Program-made: the position numbers and the translations under genes | Notes under the pieces: generated by a model | What the model was told of the DNA's origin: nothing | Seen by the model: only the letters and a program-made list of their open reading frames with translations | Database searches by the model: none | Assembly (NCBI GenBank): GCA_963816785.1 | Contig: CAWFLL010000004.1 | Coordinates: 1,674,001 to 1,738,000, forward strand | Length of the DNA stretch: 64,000 nt | DNA from: VRUE01 sp963816785 | GTDB lineage: Bacteria > Actinomycetota > Thermoleophilia > Solirubrobacterales > 70-9 | Reading direction: 5' to 3' | In this document: piece by piece, positions 24,658 to 32,344 of the stretch | How the letters are laid out: every line of letters begins with the position of its first letter | Position numbering within the stretch: the first letter of the stretch is position 1

Positions 24658-26163
24658 CTATTGGAACAGCCCGGCACCCGCGTGTTCTGCGAACTCGACC
24701 AGCGGCTGCGGGACGATGCCGAAGAAGACCGCCGCGGCGGCGGCCAGCAGGGCCGGGACGACCAGGTAGAGGCGCCCACCCGCGTCGGGGTCCATCGGGT
24801 CGGCCTCGGGCGAGGCGCCGGCGATCGCGGGCGCCCCGGTTGCCTCACCCCCCGGGCGCATCCACATCGCCGCCACCACCCGCAGGTAGTAGGCGAGCGA
24901 GATCATCGTCCCGACCGCGATGAAGACCGCGAGCCAGGTGTAGTCGCCCTCGACCAGCGCCTCGATCAGGTAGAGCTTGCCGATGAAGCCCGCGGTCGCC
25001 GGCAGCCCGGCCAGCGCCAGCATCGAGATCGTCAGCGGCCAGGCGAGAAGGGGCCGCGACTGGCCGAGGCCCCGCACCCCCTCGATGTCGTCGCCGTGGA
25101 TCGTCTCGCGCTCGCGCGCGACCACCACCGCGAAGGCGGCGAAGTTCATGAACGCGTAGGCGGCCAGATAGAAGACCAGCGCGTTGACGCCGGACTCGCT
25201 GGCCACCACGAGGCCGCCGAGGATGTACCCGGCCTGGGCGATGCCCGAGTAGCCGAGCAGCCGCTTCAGCGAGTCCTGGCCGAGCGCGCCGATGTTGCCG
25301 ACCACGATCGAGACCGCGGCAAGCACCGCCAGCGCCGGCTGCCAATCGGCCGCCTCGGAGATCAGGGCGACGTCGAAGAAGCGCACGAACACCGCGAAGG
25401 CCGCCGCCTTGGTGGCGACCGCCATGAAGGCGGTGATCGGGGTCGGGGCGCCCTCGTAGACGTCGGGGGTCCACTGGTGGAAGGGGGCGATCGAGGTCTT
25501 GAACGCGAGCCCGACCGCCGACAGGGCGATCCCGATCAGGATCAGCGAGTCGCCGCTGACGCCCTCGCGGCCGATCCCGGATGCGATCCCGGCGAAGTCG
25601 GTCGAGCCGGAGCCGCCATAGAGGAACGCAAGCCCGTAGAGCAGGGTCGCCGAGCCGAGCGAGCCGACGATCAGGTACTTCAATCCCGACTCCAGCGACT
25701 GCTCGCGGCCGAGGTTGGTCGCGCAGAGGATGTAGAGCGGGATCGAGAGGGTCTCGATCGCGATGAAGACGGTGATCAGGTTCTGGGCCTGGGCGAGCAG
25801 CACCATGCCGAGGAGGGAGCCGAGGAGCAGCGAGTGATACTCGCCGGAGCCCGCCTGCTCGGCGGCCGGCTCGTGGAGCGAGAGCAGAACCGCGAAGCCG
25901 GCGCTGAGGATCGCGACCAGCGAGATTGCGATCGCCAGGTCGTCGAGGCGCAGCGCCCCCGCGACGAGGTCCTGCGGGTCGTCCCACTGCCAGACCAGCA
26001 GCCCGGCGGTCGCTGCCAGGGTGAGCAGGGTGAGCCCCGGCGCTGTGCGGCGCAGCGGGCCGAACACCGCCGTCAGCAGCACCACGCAGACGCCGGTGGT
26101 CAGCGCGATCACCGGCGAGAGACCGGCGTAGTCGATATGCGGGGCGTCGAAACTAACCGGCAT
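24658..26163 (-). CDS. nuoN: NADH-quinone oxidoreductase subunit N
   Basis: An antiporter-like membrane subunit of complex I, 501 residues with about 14 helices. The proton-pathway lysines fall in hydrophobic helices such as ALSAVGLAFKTSIAPFHQWTPDVYEGAPTP, a NuoN hallmark. It is the last gene of the nuo operon. Its ATG lies inside the end of nuoM (11-base overlap), in the tandem-repeat DNA of the nuoM tail. It works with NuoL and NuoM in proton translocation. Confidence 0.97.
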   Translation of the reverse strand: MPVSFDAPHIDYAGLSPVIALTTGVCVVLLTAVFGPLRRTAPGLTLLTLAATAGLLVWQWDDPQDLVAGALRLDDLAIAISLVAILSAGFAVLLSLHEPAAEQAGSGEYHSLLLGSLLGMVLLAQAQNLITVFIAIETLSIPLYILCATNLGREQSLESGLKYLIVGSLGSATLLYGLAFLYGGSGSTDFAGIASGIGREGVSGDSLILIGIALSAVGLAFKTSIAPFHQWTPDVYEGAPTPITAFMAVATKAAAFAVFVRFFDVALISEAADWQPALAVLAAVSIVVGNIGALGQDSLKRLLGYSGIAQAGYILGGLVVASESGVNALVFYLAAYAFMNFAAFAVVVARERETIHGDDIEGVRGLGQSRPLLAWPLTISMLALAGLPATAGFIGKLYLIEALVEGDYTWLAVFIAVGTMISLAYYLRVVAAMWMRPGGEATGAPAIAGASPEADPMDPDAGGRLYLVVPALLAAAAAVFFGIVPQPLVEFAEHAGAGLFQ

Positions 26164-27775
26164 CTGCTCTGCTCCGAATTAAGCCGGCAGGTGCTCCGCT
26201 CCGAATCAAGCCGGCATCTGCTCTGCTCCCGCTCGGATCAGAAGAAACAGAGATGGACGGGCCCTCGCTTCCGCGTCCGCGATGCCGGGCTAGCGACCCT
26301 TCGTGGGCGCCGCCTTCGACCGCCTCGACACGCTGCTGCACGGACGCGTCGGTCCGCTTCAGGATCAGCTGTGGGTAGAGGGCCAGGCCGAGGATGCAGG
26401 CGACCAGCGGCGCGAGGACGAGGCCGTCGCGCAGGCCGATCTCACGCGTTTCGATGCCCTCCGGCTTGCGATTGTGCATCGTCCGCTGATAGAGGCGCAG
26501 GGCGTAGTAGGCCGACATCGCGATGCCTGAGGCCGCGACGAAGGCGAAGACGATCTTCGCCTGGAAGAGGCCGTTGAGGATGTAGAACTCGCCGATGAAG
26601 TTCGCTGACCCCGGCATCGCCAGCGTCGCCAGGGTGACGATCAGGAACAGCGCCGCCAGCACCGGGGCGCGCATCGCCATCCCGCCCATCTCGCTCAGGT
26701 CCTCGCTGCCGGAGCGCTCGGCCAGGAGGGCGACGATCACGAACAGCGGCGCAATCACCAGCCCGTGGTTGACCATCTGCAGGATCGCCCCGTCGGAGCC
26801 GTCGGCGGATAGCGCGAAGATCCCCGCCGTGATGAAGCCGAGCTGCGCGACCGAGGAGTAGCCGGCGATGAGCCGCACGTTGGTCTGGGTGAAGGCCATC
26901 ACCGAGCCGTAGAGGATCGAGGCCAGGGCGATCACCAGCACGACCTCCTGGAATTCCACGGTCGCGTCCGGGAACAGCGGCAGGACGACCCGGAGGAAGC
27001 CGTAGGCCCCGACCTTTGCGAGCACCCCCGAGAAGACCGCCAGCACCGGCAGCGGGGCTGCCCGGTAGGCGTCGGGCATCCAGCCGTGGAGGAGGAAGGC
27101 GGGCATCTTGACCAGGAAGGCGGCGGCGAAGAACCAGAAGATCCAGCGCTGGCTGCCCTCCGCGAGCGGTTCGCGCGCCAGCTCCGCGATCGAGAAGCTG
27201 ATCTGGCCCCCGTCGGCGGCGATGATCCCGGTGGCGATCGCTCCGACCAGCATCAGCAGCGATCCGACGAGGGTGTAGACGATCATCTTCATCGTCGCCG
27301 CCGAGGCGGTGACCCCGTCCTCGCGGTCGCTTCCCCAGGCGCCGAAGAGGAAGTAGAACGGGACCAGCATCAGGTCGAAGAAGAGGACGAACAGGAGCAG
27401 GTCCTGGGCGAGGAAGGCGCCCAGCGTCGCGGTCTCTCCGAGCAGCATCATCAGGAAGAAGAGGTGCGGCCGCTCCTGCTCGCGGAAGGCGGCGAACGCC
27501 GTCCCGGCCGTCCACAGCACCGTCGTCAGCAGGATCAGGAACACGTTGAGCCCGTCGATGCCGAGGCTGTAGTGGACGCCCAGCCCGGAGATCCAGGTGA
27601 CGTCGACGGTGTCCTGGAGCCCGGAGGCGCCGGAGTCGAAGCCGGCGAGGAGGGCGATCGCGAGGCCGAGCGTCACGGCCGTCCCCAGCGTCGCCCACCA
27701 TCCACTCATCCGCCTCGGCAGGAAGAGGCCGATGAGGCCGAAGAGGAGCGGTGTCCAGAGCAGTGAGTTCGTCAT
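26153..27775 (-). CDS. nuoM: NADH-quinone oxidoreductase subunit M with repeat-encoded tail
   Basis: The 540-residue antiporter-like subunit has the LHGWMPDAYRAAPLPVLAVFSGVLAKVGAYG signature at about residue 236 and conserved membrane Lys/Glu residues. The normal protein ends near PQLILKRTDASVQQRVEAVE. The remaining roughly 50 residues (to AGLIRSRADAG) are translated from a palindromic element and from tandem 27-base repeats at 26158-26235. That tail is unlikely to be part of the complex core. The gene starts at ATG 27775, seven bases after nuoL. Confidence 0.96.
   Translation of the reverse strand: MTNSLLWTPLLFGLIGLFLPRRMSGWWATLGTAVTLGLAIALLAGFDSGASGLQDTVDVTWISGLGVHYSLGIDGLNVFLILLTTVLWTAGTAFAAFREQERPHLFFLMMLLGETATLGAFLAQDLLLFVLFFDLMLVPFYFLFGAWGSDREDGVTASAATMKMIVYTLVGSLLMLVGAIATGIIAADGGQISFSIAELAREPLAEGSQRWIFWFFAAAFLVKMPAFLLHGWMPDAYRAAPLPVLAVFSGVLAKVGAYGFLRVVLPLFPDATVEFQEVVLVIALASILYGSVMAFTQTNVRLIAGYSSVAQLGFITAGIFALSADGSDGAILQMVNHGLVIAPLFVIVALLAERSGSEDLSEMGGMAMRAPVLAALFLIVTLATLAMPGSANFIGEFYILNGLFQAKIVFAFVAASGIAMSAYYALRLYQRTMHNRKPEGIETREIGLRDGLVLAPLVACILGLALYPQLILKRTDASVQQRVEAVEGGAHEGSLARHRGRGSEGPSISVSSDPSGSRADAGLIRSGAPAGLIRSRADAG
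26158..26237 (-). repeat. Tandem 27-base repeats in the nuoM tail
   Basis: Three units begin CCGGCATCTGCTCTGCTCCG (26158), CCGGCAGGTGCTCCGCTCCG (26185) and CCGGCATCTGCTCTGCTCCC (26212). The units are 27 bases long, so the frame is kept. On the minus strand each contains GGAGCAGAG or a close variant, which is the right end of the dispersed element, so they look like partial duplications of it. Confidence 0.75.
26211..26288 (-). repeat. Dispersed palindromic element, copy 6 (in nuoM tail)
   Basis: The outer arms CCGGCATC (26211-26218) and GATGCCGG (26281-26288) are perfect. On the minus strand it contains GCGGACGCGGAAGC, the loop GTCCATCTCTGTTTCTTCT and GAGCGGGAGCAGAG. The inner stem is weak in this copy. 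It is translated in frame as part of NuoM. Confidence 0.75.
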
Positions 27776-27782
27776 GACAGCC

Positions 27783-29792
27783 TCATGACGCGCTCAGCAG
27801 GAAGTAGAGGGCGAGACCGGCGAAGCCGGCGACCAGCAGCAGCGCGTAGCTGCGGACGAAGCCGCTCTGCGCGAGGCGGACGATGCCGCCGGCCCCGCGC
27901 ACGGTGTCGGCGGTGCCGGTGACGAGGCCGTCGACGACGACCCGCTCGAAGGTGCGGTTGGCGAACCGCCCGATCGCGAGCACGGGCCGCACCACCAGCA
28001 GGTCGATCAGCTCATCGAAGTACCACTTGTTGACGAACAGCGTGTGGACCGGGCGCAGGCGCTCGATCAGCATCGCCGGGATCTCCGGGCGGGCGACGTA
28101 GGCGTAGTAGGCGATCGCGATCCCGACGATCGAGATCAGGCCGCCGATCCCGAGCCCCTCCCACTCGGCCCCGACGCTCGGGTGGATCGCGCTCAGCGGC
28201 GAGTCGGCGAATACGGGCTCGAGGAAGGCGCTGATCACGTCGTCGACGCCGGGGATCTGGACCAGGCCCCCGACCAGCGCCAGGAACCCGAGGACCCCCA
28301 TCGCGACCATCATCGGCCAGGACTGCTCGGCGATGTGGTGCTCGGGGCCAGGGAAGCCGACCTCGGTGTCCTCGACCTCGCCGGTCGCCGGGTTCTCCGG
28401 CTCGGCGTGGACGACGTGGCCGGTGTCGATCAGCTCCTGGGCCTCCTTGCAGGGCGTCCCGGGCAGGATCCGAAAGACGAGCCGGAAGGTGTAGACCGCG
28501 GTCAGCAGCGCCCCGACGTAGCCGAGCACGGTGAAGATCACGTAGAAGCCGCCGCGGGCCTCGGCGAAGGCGAGGATCTCGTCCTTGGAGAAGAACCCCG
28601 AGGTGCCGGGGAAGGCGGCGAGCGCGAGGCCGCCGATCAGCAGCATCGCCGAGGTGAACCGCATCGCCTTTCCGAAGCCGCTCATCTCGTCGATGTTCTG
28701 GCGGTTCGCCATCGCGGCGATGATCGAGCCCGCCGCCATGAACAGCAGCGCCTTGAAGAAGGCGTGGGTCATCAGGTGGAACATCCCGGCGCTGTAGGCG
28801 CCGATCGAGACCCCGACGACCATGTACCCGATCTGGCTCATCGTCGAGTAGGCGATCGCCCGCTTCAGATCGGTCATCACCAGCGCGATCGTGCCGGCGA
28901 CCAGCAGCGTCGCCAGGCCGGTGAAGGCGGCGATGTCGGCGGCGGTCGGGGCGAGGTTGAAGAGGACGTGGGTGCGGGCGATCAGGTAGACGCCGGCGGT
29001 GACCATCGTCGCCGCGTGGATCAGGGCGGAGACCGGAGTCGGCCCCTCCATCGCGTCGGGCAGCCAGGTGTGGAGCGGCAGCTGCGCGGACTTGGCGAAG
29101 GCGCCGAGCAGCAGCAGCAGGCAGATCGCGGTCACCGTCCACTCGTTGACGCTGAAGGCCTCGGGGGCTTTCGCGAAGACCGCCTCGTATTCGAAGGTGC
29201 CGAGTTCGCGGAAGATCAGGATGGCGGCGAGGACGAGGCCGATGTCGCCGACGACGTTGATCACGAACGCCTTCATCCCGGCGCCGGTCGCCGTCGTGCG
29301 CCGGTACCAGAAGCTGATCAGGGCGTAGGAGGCGAAGCCGACGAACGCCCAGCCGACGATCAGCAGGACGAAGTTGCCGGCGAGGACCAGCAGCAGCATC
29401 GAGAAGACGAAGAAGTTGAGGTAGCTGAAGAAGCGCCGGTAGCCCTCGTCGGACTCCAGGTAGCCGAACGAGTAGAGGTGGATCAGGGTCGAGACCCCGG
29501 TGACGACCAGGACCATGAAGATCGAGAGCGGGTCGACGAAGATGCCGAGCTTGATGTCGAGGCCGGCGGCGCTGGCGTAGTCCCAGAGCGAGGAGGCGTG
29601 GTGGCGCGCCTCGGGGTCTTCGCCGAGCAGGGCAATCAGCGCGGCGACCCCGCAGATGAAGGACAGCGCGATCGAGGCCGTCCCGATCGCCCCGGCGGCA
29701 CGGGCGGGCAGCGCCCGAAAGGCGATCCCGATCGCGATCGAGCCGAGCAGCGGGAAGAGCAGGACCAGCCAGGCCCAGGCGGTCGCGCTCAT
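27783..29792 (-). CDS. nuoL: NADH-quinone oxidoreductase subunit L
   Basis: The largest antiporter-like membrane subunit, 669 residues. The signature LPLHTWLPDAMEGPTPVSALIHAATMVTAG is at about residue 226, and SFWYRRTTATGAGMKAFVINVVGD precedes it. A long amphipathic lateral helix and final membrane segment close the protein (YALLLVAGFAGLALYFLLSAS). The ATG overlaps the nuoK stop (ATGA). It translocates protons at the distal end of the membrane arm. Confidence 0.97.
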   Translation of the reverse strand: MSATAWAWLVLLFPLLGSIAIGIAFRALPARAAGAIGTASIALSFICGVAALIALLGEDPEARHHASSLWDYASAAGLDIKLGIFVDPLSIFMVLVVTGVSTLIHLYSFGYLESDEGYRRFFSYLNFFVFSMLLLVLAGNFVLLIVGWAFVGFASYALISFWYRRTTATGAGMKAFVINVVGDIGLVLAAILIFRELGTFEYEAVFAKAPEAFSVNEWTVTAICLLLLLGAFAKSAQLPLHTWLPDAMEGPTPVSALIHAATMVTAGVYLIARTHVLFNLAPTAADIAAFTGLATLLVAGTIALVMTDLKRAIAYSTMSQIGYMVVGVSIGAYSAGMFHLMTHAFFKALLFMAAGSIIAAMANRQNIDEMSGFGKAMRFTSAMLLIGGLALAAFPGTSGFFSKDEILAFAEARGGFYVIFTVLGYVGALLTAVYTFRLVFRILPGTPCKEAQELIDTGHVVHAEPENPATGEVEDTEVGFPGPEHHIAEQSWPMMVAMGVLGFLALVGGLVQIPGVDDVISAFLEPVFADSPLSAIHPSVGAEWEGLGIGGLISIVGIAIAYYAYVARPEIPAMLIERLRPVHTLFVNKWYFDELIDLLVVRPVLAIGRFANRTFERVVVDGLVTGTADTVRGAGGIVRLAQSGFVRSYALLLVAGFAGLALYFLLSAS

Positions 29793-30088
29793 CCCCGGAG
29801 CTCCCTCAGCTCATCGACGTCGAGCGGCAGCCTGCGGCGGAAGATCGCGACGATCAAGCCGAGGCCGATCACCACCTCGCAGGCGGCGACAACCATGACG
29901 ACGATCGCGAAGACCTGCCCCTCCTGGTTGCCGACCATGCGGCTGAACGCGACCAGCGCCAGGTTGCCGGCGTTCAGCATCAGCTCCAGGCAGAGCAGGA
30001 TCACGACCGGGCTGCGGCGGATCAGGATCCCGGTTGCTCCGATCGCGAAGAGAAGGCTCGACAAGACCACATACCACTCGATGGTCAT
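29789..30088 (-). CDS. nuoK: NADH-quinone oxidoreductase subunit K
   Basis: A 99-residue subunit with three membrane helices. The conserved Glu of the proton channel is in LLCLELMLNAGNLALV, and a second acidic residue in ACEVVIGLGLIV. It lies between nuoJ and nuoL with four-base ATGA overlaps on both sides, so translation is coupled. Length and order match MrpC/NuoK exactly. Confidence 0.97.
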   Translation of the reverse strand: MTIEWYVVLSSLLFAIGATGILIRRSPVVILLCLELMLNAGNLALVAFSRMVGNQEGQVFAIVVMVVAACEVVIGLGLIVAIFRRRLPLDVDELRELRG

Positions 30089-30702
30089 CGGGCGGGGGAC
30101 ACCCCCTCCGAACGCTTCGCAGAGTGTTCGTCGGAGGTGCCCCCCGCCCGCTGTTCGCCGGCGGGGGAGGCGGACGTCGCGAATCCCCCGCCATCGGCGT
30201 CCCGACGCTGGCCGGCGAGCACCACGGCTCCTACAGCCGCCAGCAGGAGCAGGATCGAGGTGGCCTCGAATGGGACCAGGAAGCGCTCGAGCAGCAGGCG
30301 GCCGATCTCGGCCGGGTCGCCGAAGCCTGGCTTGACGTCCGGCCCGTCGGTCCCCAGCGCCAGCAGCGAGGAGGCGAGGACGGCGATCGCCAGCTCGATG
30401 AAGAGCGCCGCGCCGAGCAGCGGGGCGAGGAAGCGCTGGCCGGGGATCGGCTCCCAGGCCGACTCGCCCGACCCGCCGACGTAGGCGACGACGAAGACGT
30501 AGAGGACCATCACCGCGCCGGCGTAGACGACGACCTGCGCCGCGGCGACGAACGCCGAGCTGAGGAGCAGGAAGAGGACGGCGAGCGAGAACAGGTGGAC
30601 GATCAGCGCCAGCACCCCGTAGAAGGGGTTGCGCATCGCCACGACCCCGAGCGCGCCGCCGAGGGCCCCGAGCGCGGCCGCGAAGAAGAGGACCTCTTCC
30701 AC
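30085..30702 (-). CDS. nuoJ: NADH-quinone oxidoreductase subunit J with hairpin-encoded tail
   Basis: A 205-residue membrane subunit with five helices; FVAAAQVVVYAGAVMVLYVFVV contains the conserved pi-bulge helix. The final 35 residues (from about DADGGGFATSASPAGEQ) are hydrophilic and come from two strong hairpins at 30088-30182, so they are probably not structural. It starts at GTG 30702, which shares one base with the nuoI stop, and overlaps nuoK by ATGA. Confidence 0.94.
   Translation of the reverse strand: MEEVLFFAAALGALGGALGVVAMRNPFYGVLALIVHLFSLAVLFLLLSSAFVAAAQVVVYAGAVMVLYVFVVAYVGGSGESAWEPIPGQRFLAPLLGAALFIELAIAVLASSLLALGTDGPDVKPGFGDPAEIGRLLLERFLVPFEATSILLLLAAVGAVVLAGQRRDADGGGFATSASPAGEQRAGGTSDEHSAKRSEGVSPAR
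30088..30182. repeat. Double hairpin element at the end of nuoJ
   Basis: The first hairpin has the arms CGGGCGGGGG (about 30090) and CCCCCCGCCCG (about 30150) and includes ACCCCCTCCGAACG and its partner TTCGTCGGAGGTG. The second has GGCGGGGGA and TCCCCCGCC, around an 18-base loop with GGCGGACGTCGCGAA. Part of the sequence (ACCCCCT.CG ... TCGG.GGTG.CCCCCC) resembles the insert in nuoC. Both lie in coding sequence. Confidence 0.6.
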
Positions 30703-31244
30703 TACTCGCCCTCCGCCCGCAGCGGCGTCCGCTCGATCGGGTCGGCGAGGAGCATCTCCTTGGTGAAGATCAGGTTCTCGCGGTCGTAGTCGGCCATCTC
30801 GTAGTCGTGGCCCATCGTGATCGCGTCAAACGGGCAGGCGATCTCGCAGTAGCCGCAGAAGATGCAGCGCGAGAGGTTGATCTCGTACACGGCCGCGTAG
30901 CGCTCACCGGCCGAGACCCGCTCGCCGGGGATGTTCTCGGCGGCGACGACACGGATGCAGTCGGCCGGGCAGGCGGCGGCGCAGAGCGAGCAGCCCACGC
31001 ACTTCTCCAGCCCCGTGTCCTCGAAGCGGTGCAGCTTGTGGCGGCCGCGGAAGCGCGGGTACACCGGGGTCTTCTCCTCCGGGTACTGGATCGTCATCGG
31101 CCCCTCGATCAGCCGCGCCATCGTCGTCTTCAGCCCGCGCAGCGTCTCGCCGAAGGCGCGGTAGGCGCCCCCGACCCCGCCCGGTTCCGGCCCCCTCTGG
31201 ACCTCGACCACGTCCTGGTCCTCCAGATACGGGAACTCAGTCAT
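30702..31244 (-). CDS. nuoI: NADH-quinone oxidoreductase subunit I
   Basis: A 180-residue ferredoxin-like subunit carrying clusters N6a and N6b. The two 4Fe-4S motifs are CVGCSLCAAACPADC and CIFCGYCEIACPFDA. It passes electrons from NuoG towards NuoB. I start it at ATG 31244 (MTEFPYLEDQD); the open frame upstream continues through the repeat-containing gap and is not needed. A 101-base gap holding a palindromic element separates it from nuoH, the only sizeable gap in the operon. Confidence 0.96.
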   Translation of the reverse strand: MTEFPYLEDQDVVEVQRGPEPGGVGGAYRAFGETLRGLKTTMARLIEGPMTIQYPEEKTPVYPRFRGRHKLHRFEDTGLEKCVGCSLCAAACPADCIRVVAAENIPGERVSAGERYAAVYEINLSRCIFCGYCEIACPFDAITMGHDYEMADYDRENLIFTKEMLLADPIERTPLRAEGE

Positions 31245-31262
31245 AGGGCCTCCGTGCGTGAC

Positions 31263-31340
31263 CCGCCGCCCCCGGACGCGGGAGCGAGGCCAGTCCGTCT
31301 CTGTTTCCTCTGGCGCGAGCGGGAGCAGAGGAGGCGGCGG
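31263..31340 (+). repeat. Dispersed palindromic element, copy 3 (nuoH-nuoI gap)
   Basis: The outer arms are CCGCCGCC (31263-31270) and GGCGGCGG (31333-31340). The inner stem GCCAG/CTGGC encloses the loop TCCGTCTCTGTTTCCT. The conserved strands GGACGCGGGAGCG and GAGCGGGAGCAGAGGA are present. It ends five bases from the nuoH stop codon, in antisense orientation to the operon. Confidence 0.8.
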
Positions 31341-31345
31341 AATAT

Positions 31346-32344
31346 TCACGTGACCACCACCAGGACGGCCGTCACCAGCACGTTCAGCGTCGCGAGCGGA
31401 AGCAGCACCTTCCAGCCGAGGCTCATCAGCTGGTCGTAGCGCAGGCGCGGCAGCGTCGCCCGCACCCAGATGAAGACGAAGATCAGGCCGAGGATCTTGG
31501 TCAGCATCCAGATCGGGTCGAGGAAGCTCGGGCCCGGGCCCATCCAGCCGCCGAGGAAGATCGCCGCGGCGATGCCCGACACGACGAGGATCTCCATGTA
31601 TTCGACCAGCAGGAAGCTCCCGAACCGCATCCCCCCGTACTCGGTCATGAACCCCTGAACCAATTCGGCGTCGGCCTCCGGCATGTCGAAGGGGGTCCGG
31701 TTGGTCTCGGCGAAGCCTGCCAGCATGAAGATCAGGAAGCCGACGAACTGAGGGACGATGAACCAGATCTCGCCCTGGGCGTGGACGAGGTCGACCAGCG
31801 AGAGCGAGCCGCCCATGATGATCGCGCCGAGCAGGGCGAGGCCCATCGAGACCTCGTAGGAGATCAGCTGGGCGGCGCCGCGCATCGCCCCCAACAGGCT
31901 GTATTTGGAGCCCGAGGCCCAGCCGCCGAGCAGCACCCCGTAGAACGCGATCGAGCCGACCGCGAAGAAGTAGAGGACCCCGATCGGGACGTCGATCCCG
32001 TAGAGGCCGACGCCGTCCTGCACGTCGCCCCAGGGGATGATCGCCAGCGCCAGGACGCCGGACAGGACCGGCAGCAGCGGCCCGAGCACGAACAGGGTCG
32101 GGATCGCGTTGGCCGGCATGAAGGCCTCCTTGCTGAGCAGCTTGCCGACGTCGGCGAGCGGCTGCAGGATCCCGAACGGGCCGACCCGGTTCGGCCCGTA
32201 GCGGTGCTGGAAGCGGCCGATCAGCTTCCGCTCCAGAACCGTCATCAGCGGCAGGATCGCGAAGATCACCCCGAAGATCACCAGCGACTTGACGATCATC
32301 ACCCAGGTCGCTTCGACGTAGTTGGTGTCGGCGAGCGGGATCAC
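31346..32344 (-). CDS. nuoH: NADH-quinone oxidoreductase subunit H
   Basis: A 332-residue membrane subunit with eight helices that forms the quinone site with NuoB/NuoD. The hallmarks are ERKLIGRFQHRYGPNRVGPFG at about residue 30 and FAETNRTPFDMPEADAELVQGFMTEYGG at about 215. It starts at GTG 32344, overlapping the nuoG stop (GTGA). Much longer upstream frames are shadows of nuoG. Confidence 0.97.
   Translation of the reverse strand: MIPLADTNYVEATWVMIVKSLVIFGVIFAILPLMTVLERKLIGRFQHRYGPNRVGPFGILQPLADVGKLLSKEAFMPANAIPTLFVLGPLLPVLSGVLALAIIPWGDVQDGVGLYGIDVPIGVLYFFAVGSIAFYGVLLGGWASGSKYSLLGAMRGAAQLISYEVSMGLALLGAIIMGGSLSLVDLVHAQGEIWFIVPQFVGFLIFMLAGFAETNRTPFDMPEADAELVQGFMTEYGGMRFGSFLLVEYMEILVVSGIAAAIFLGGWMGPGPSFLDPIWMLTKILGLIFVFIWVRATLPRLRYDQLMSLGWKVLLPLATLNVLVTAVLVVVT

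Noticed and set aside
28044..30335. 763-codon plus-strand open frame opposite nuoL/nuoK/nuoJ
   Set aside because: Asp/Glu/Arg/Gln-rich shadow of hydrophobic nuo genes; it has no domain and no plausible promoter.
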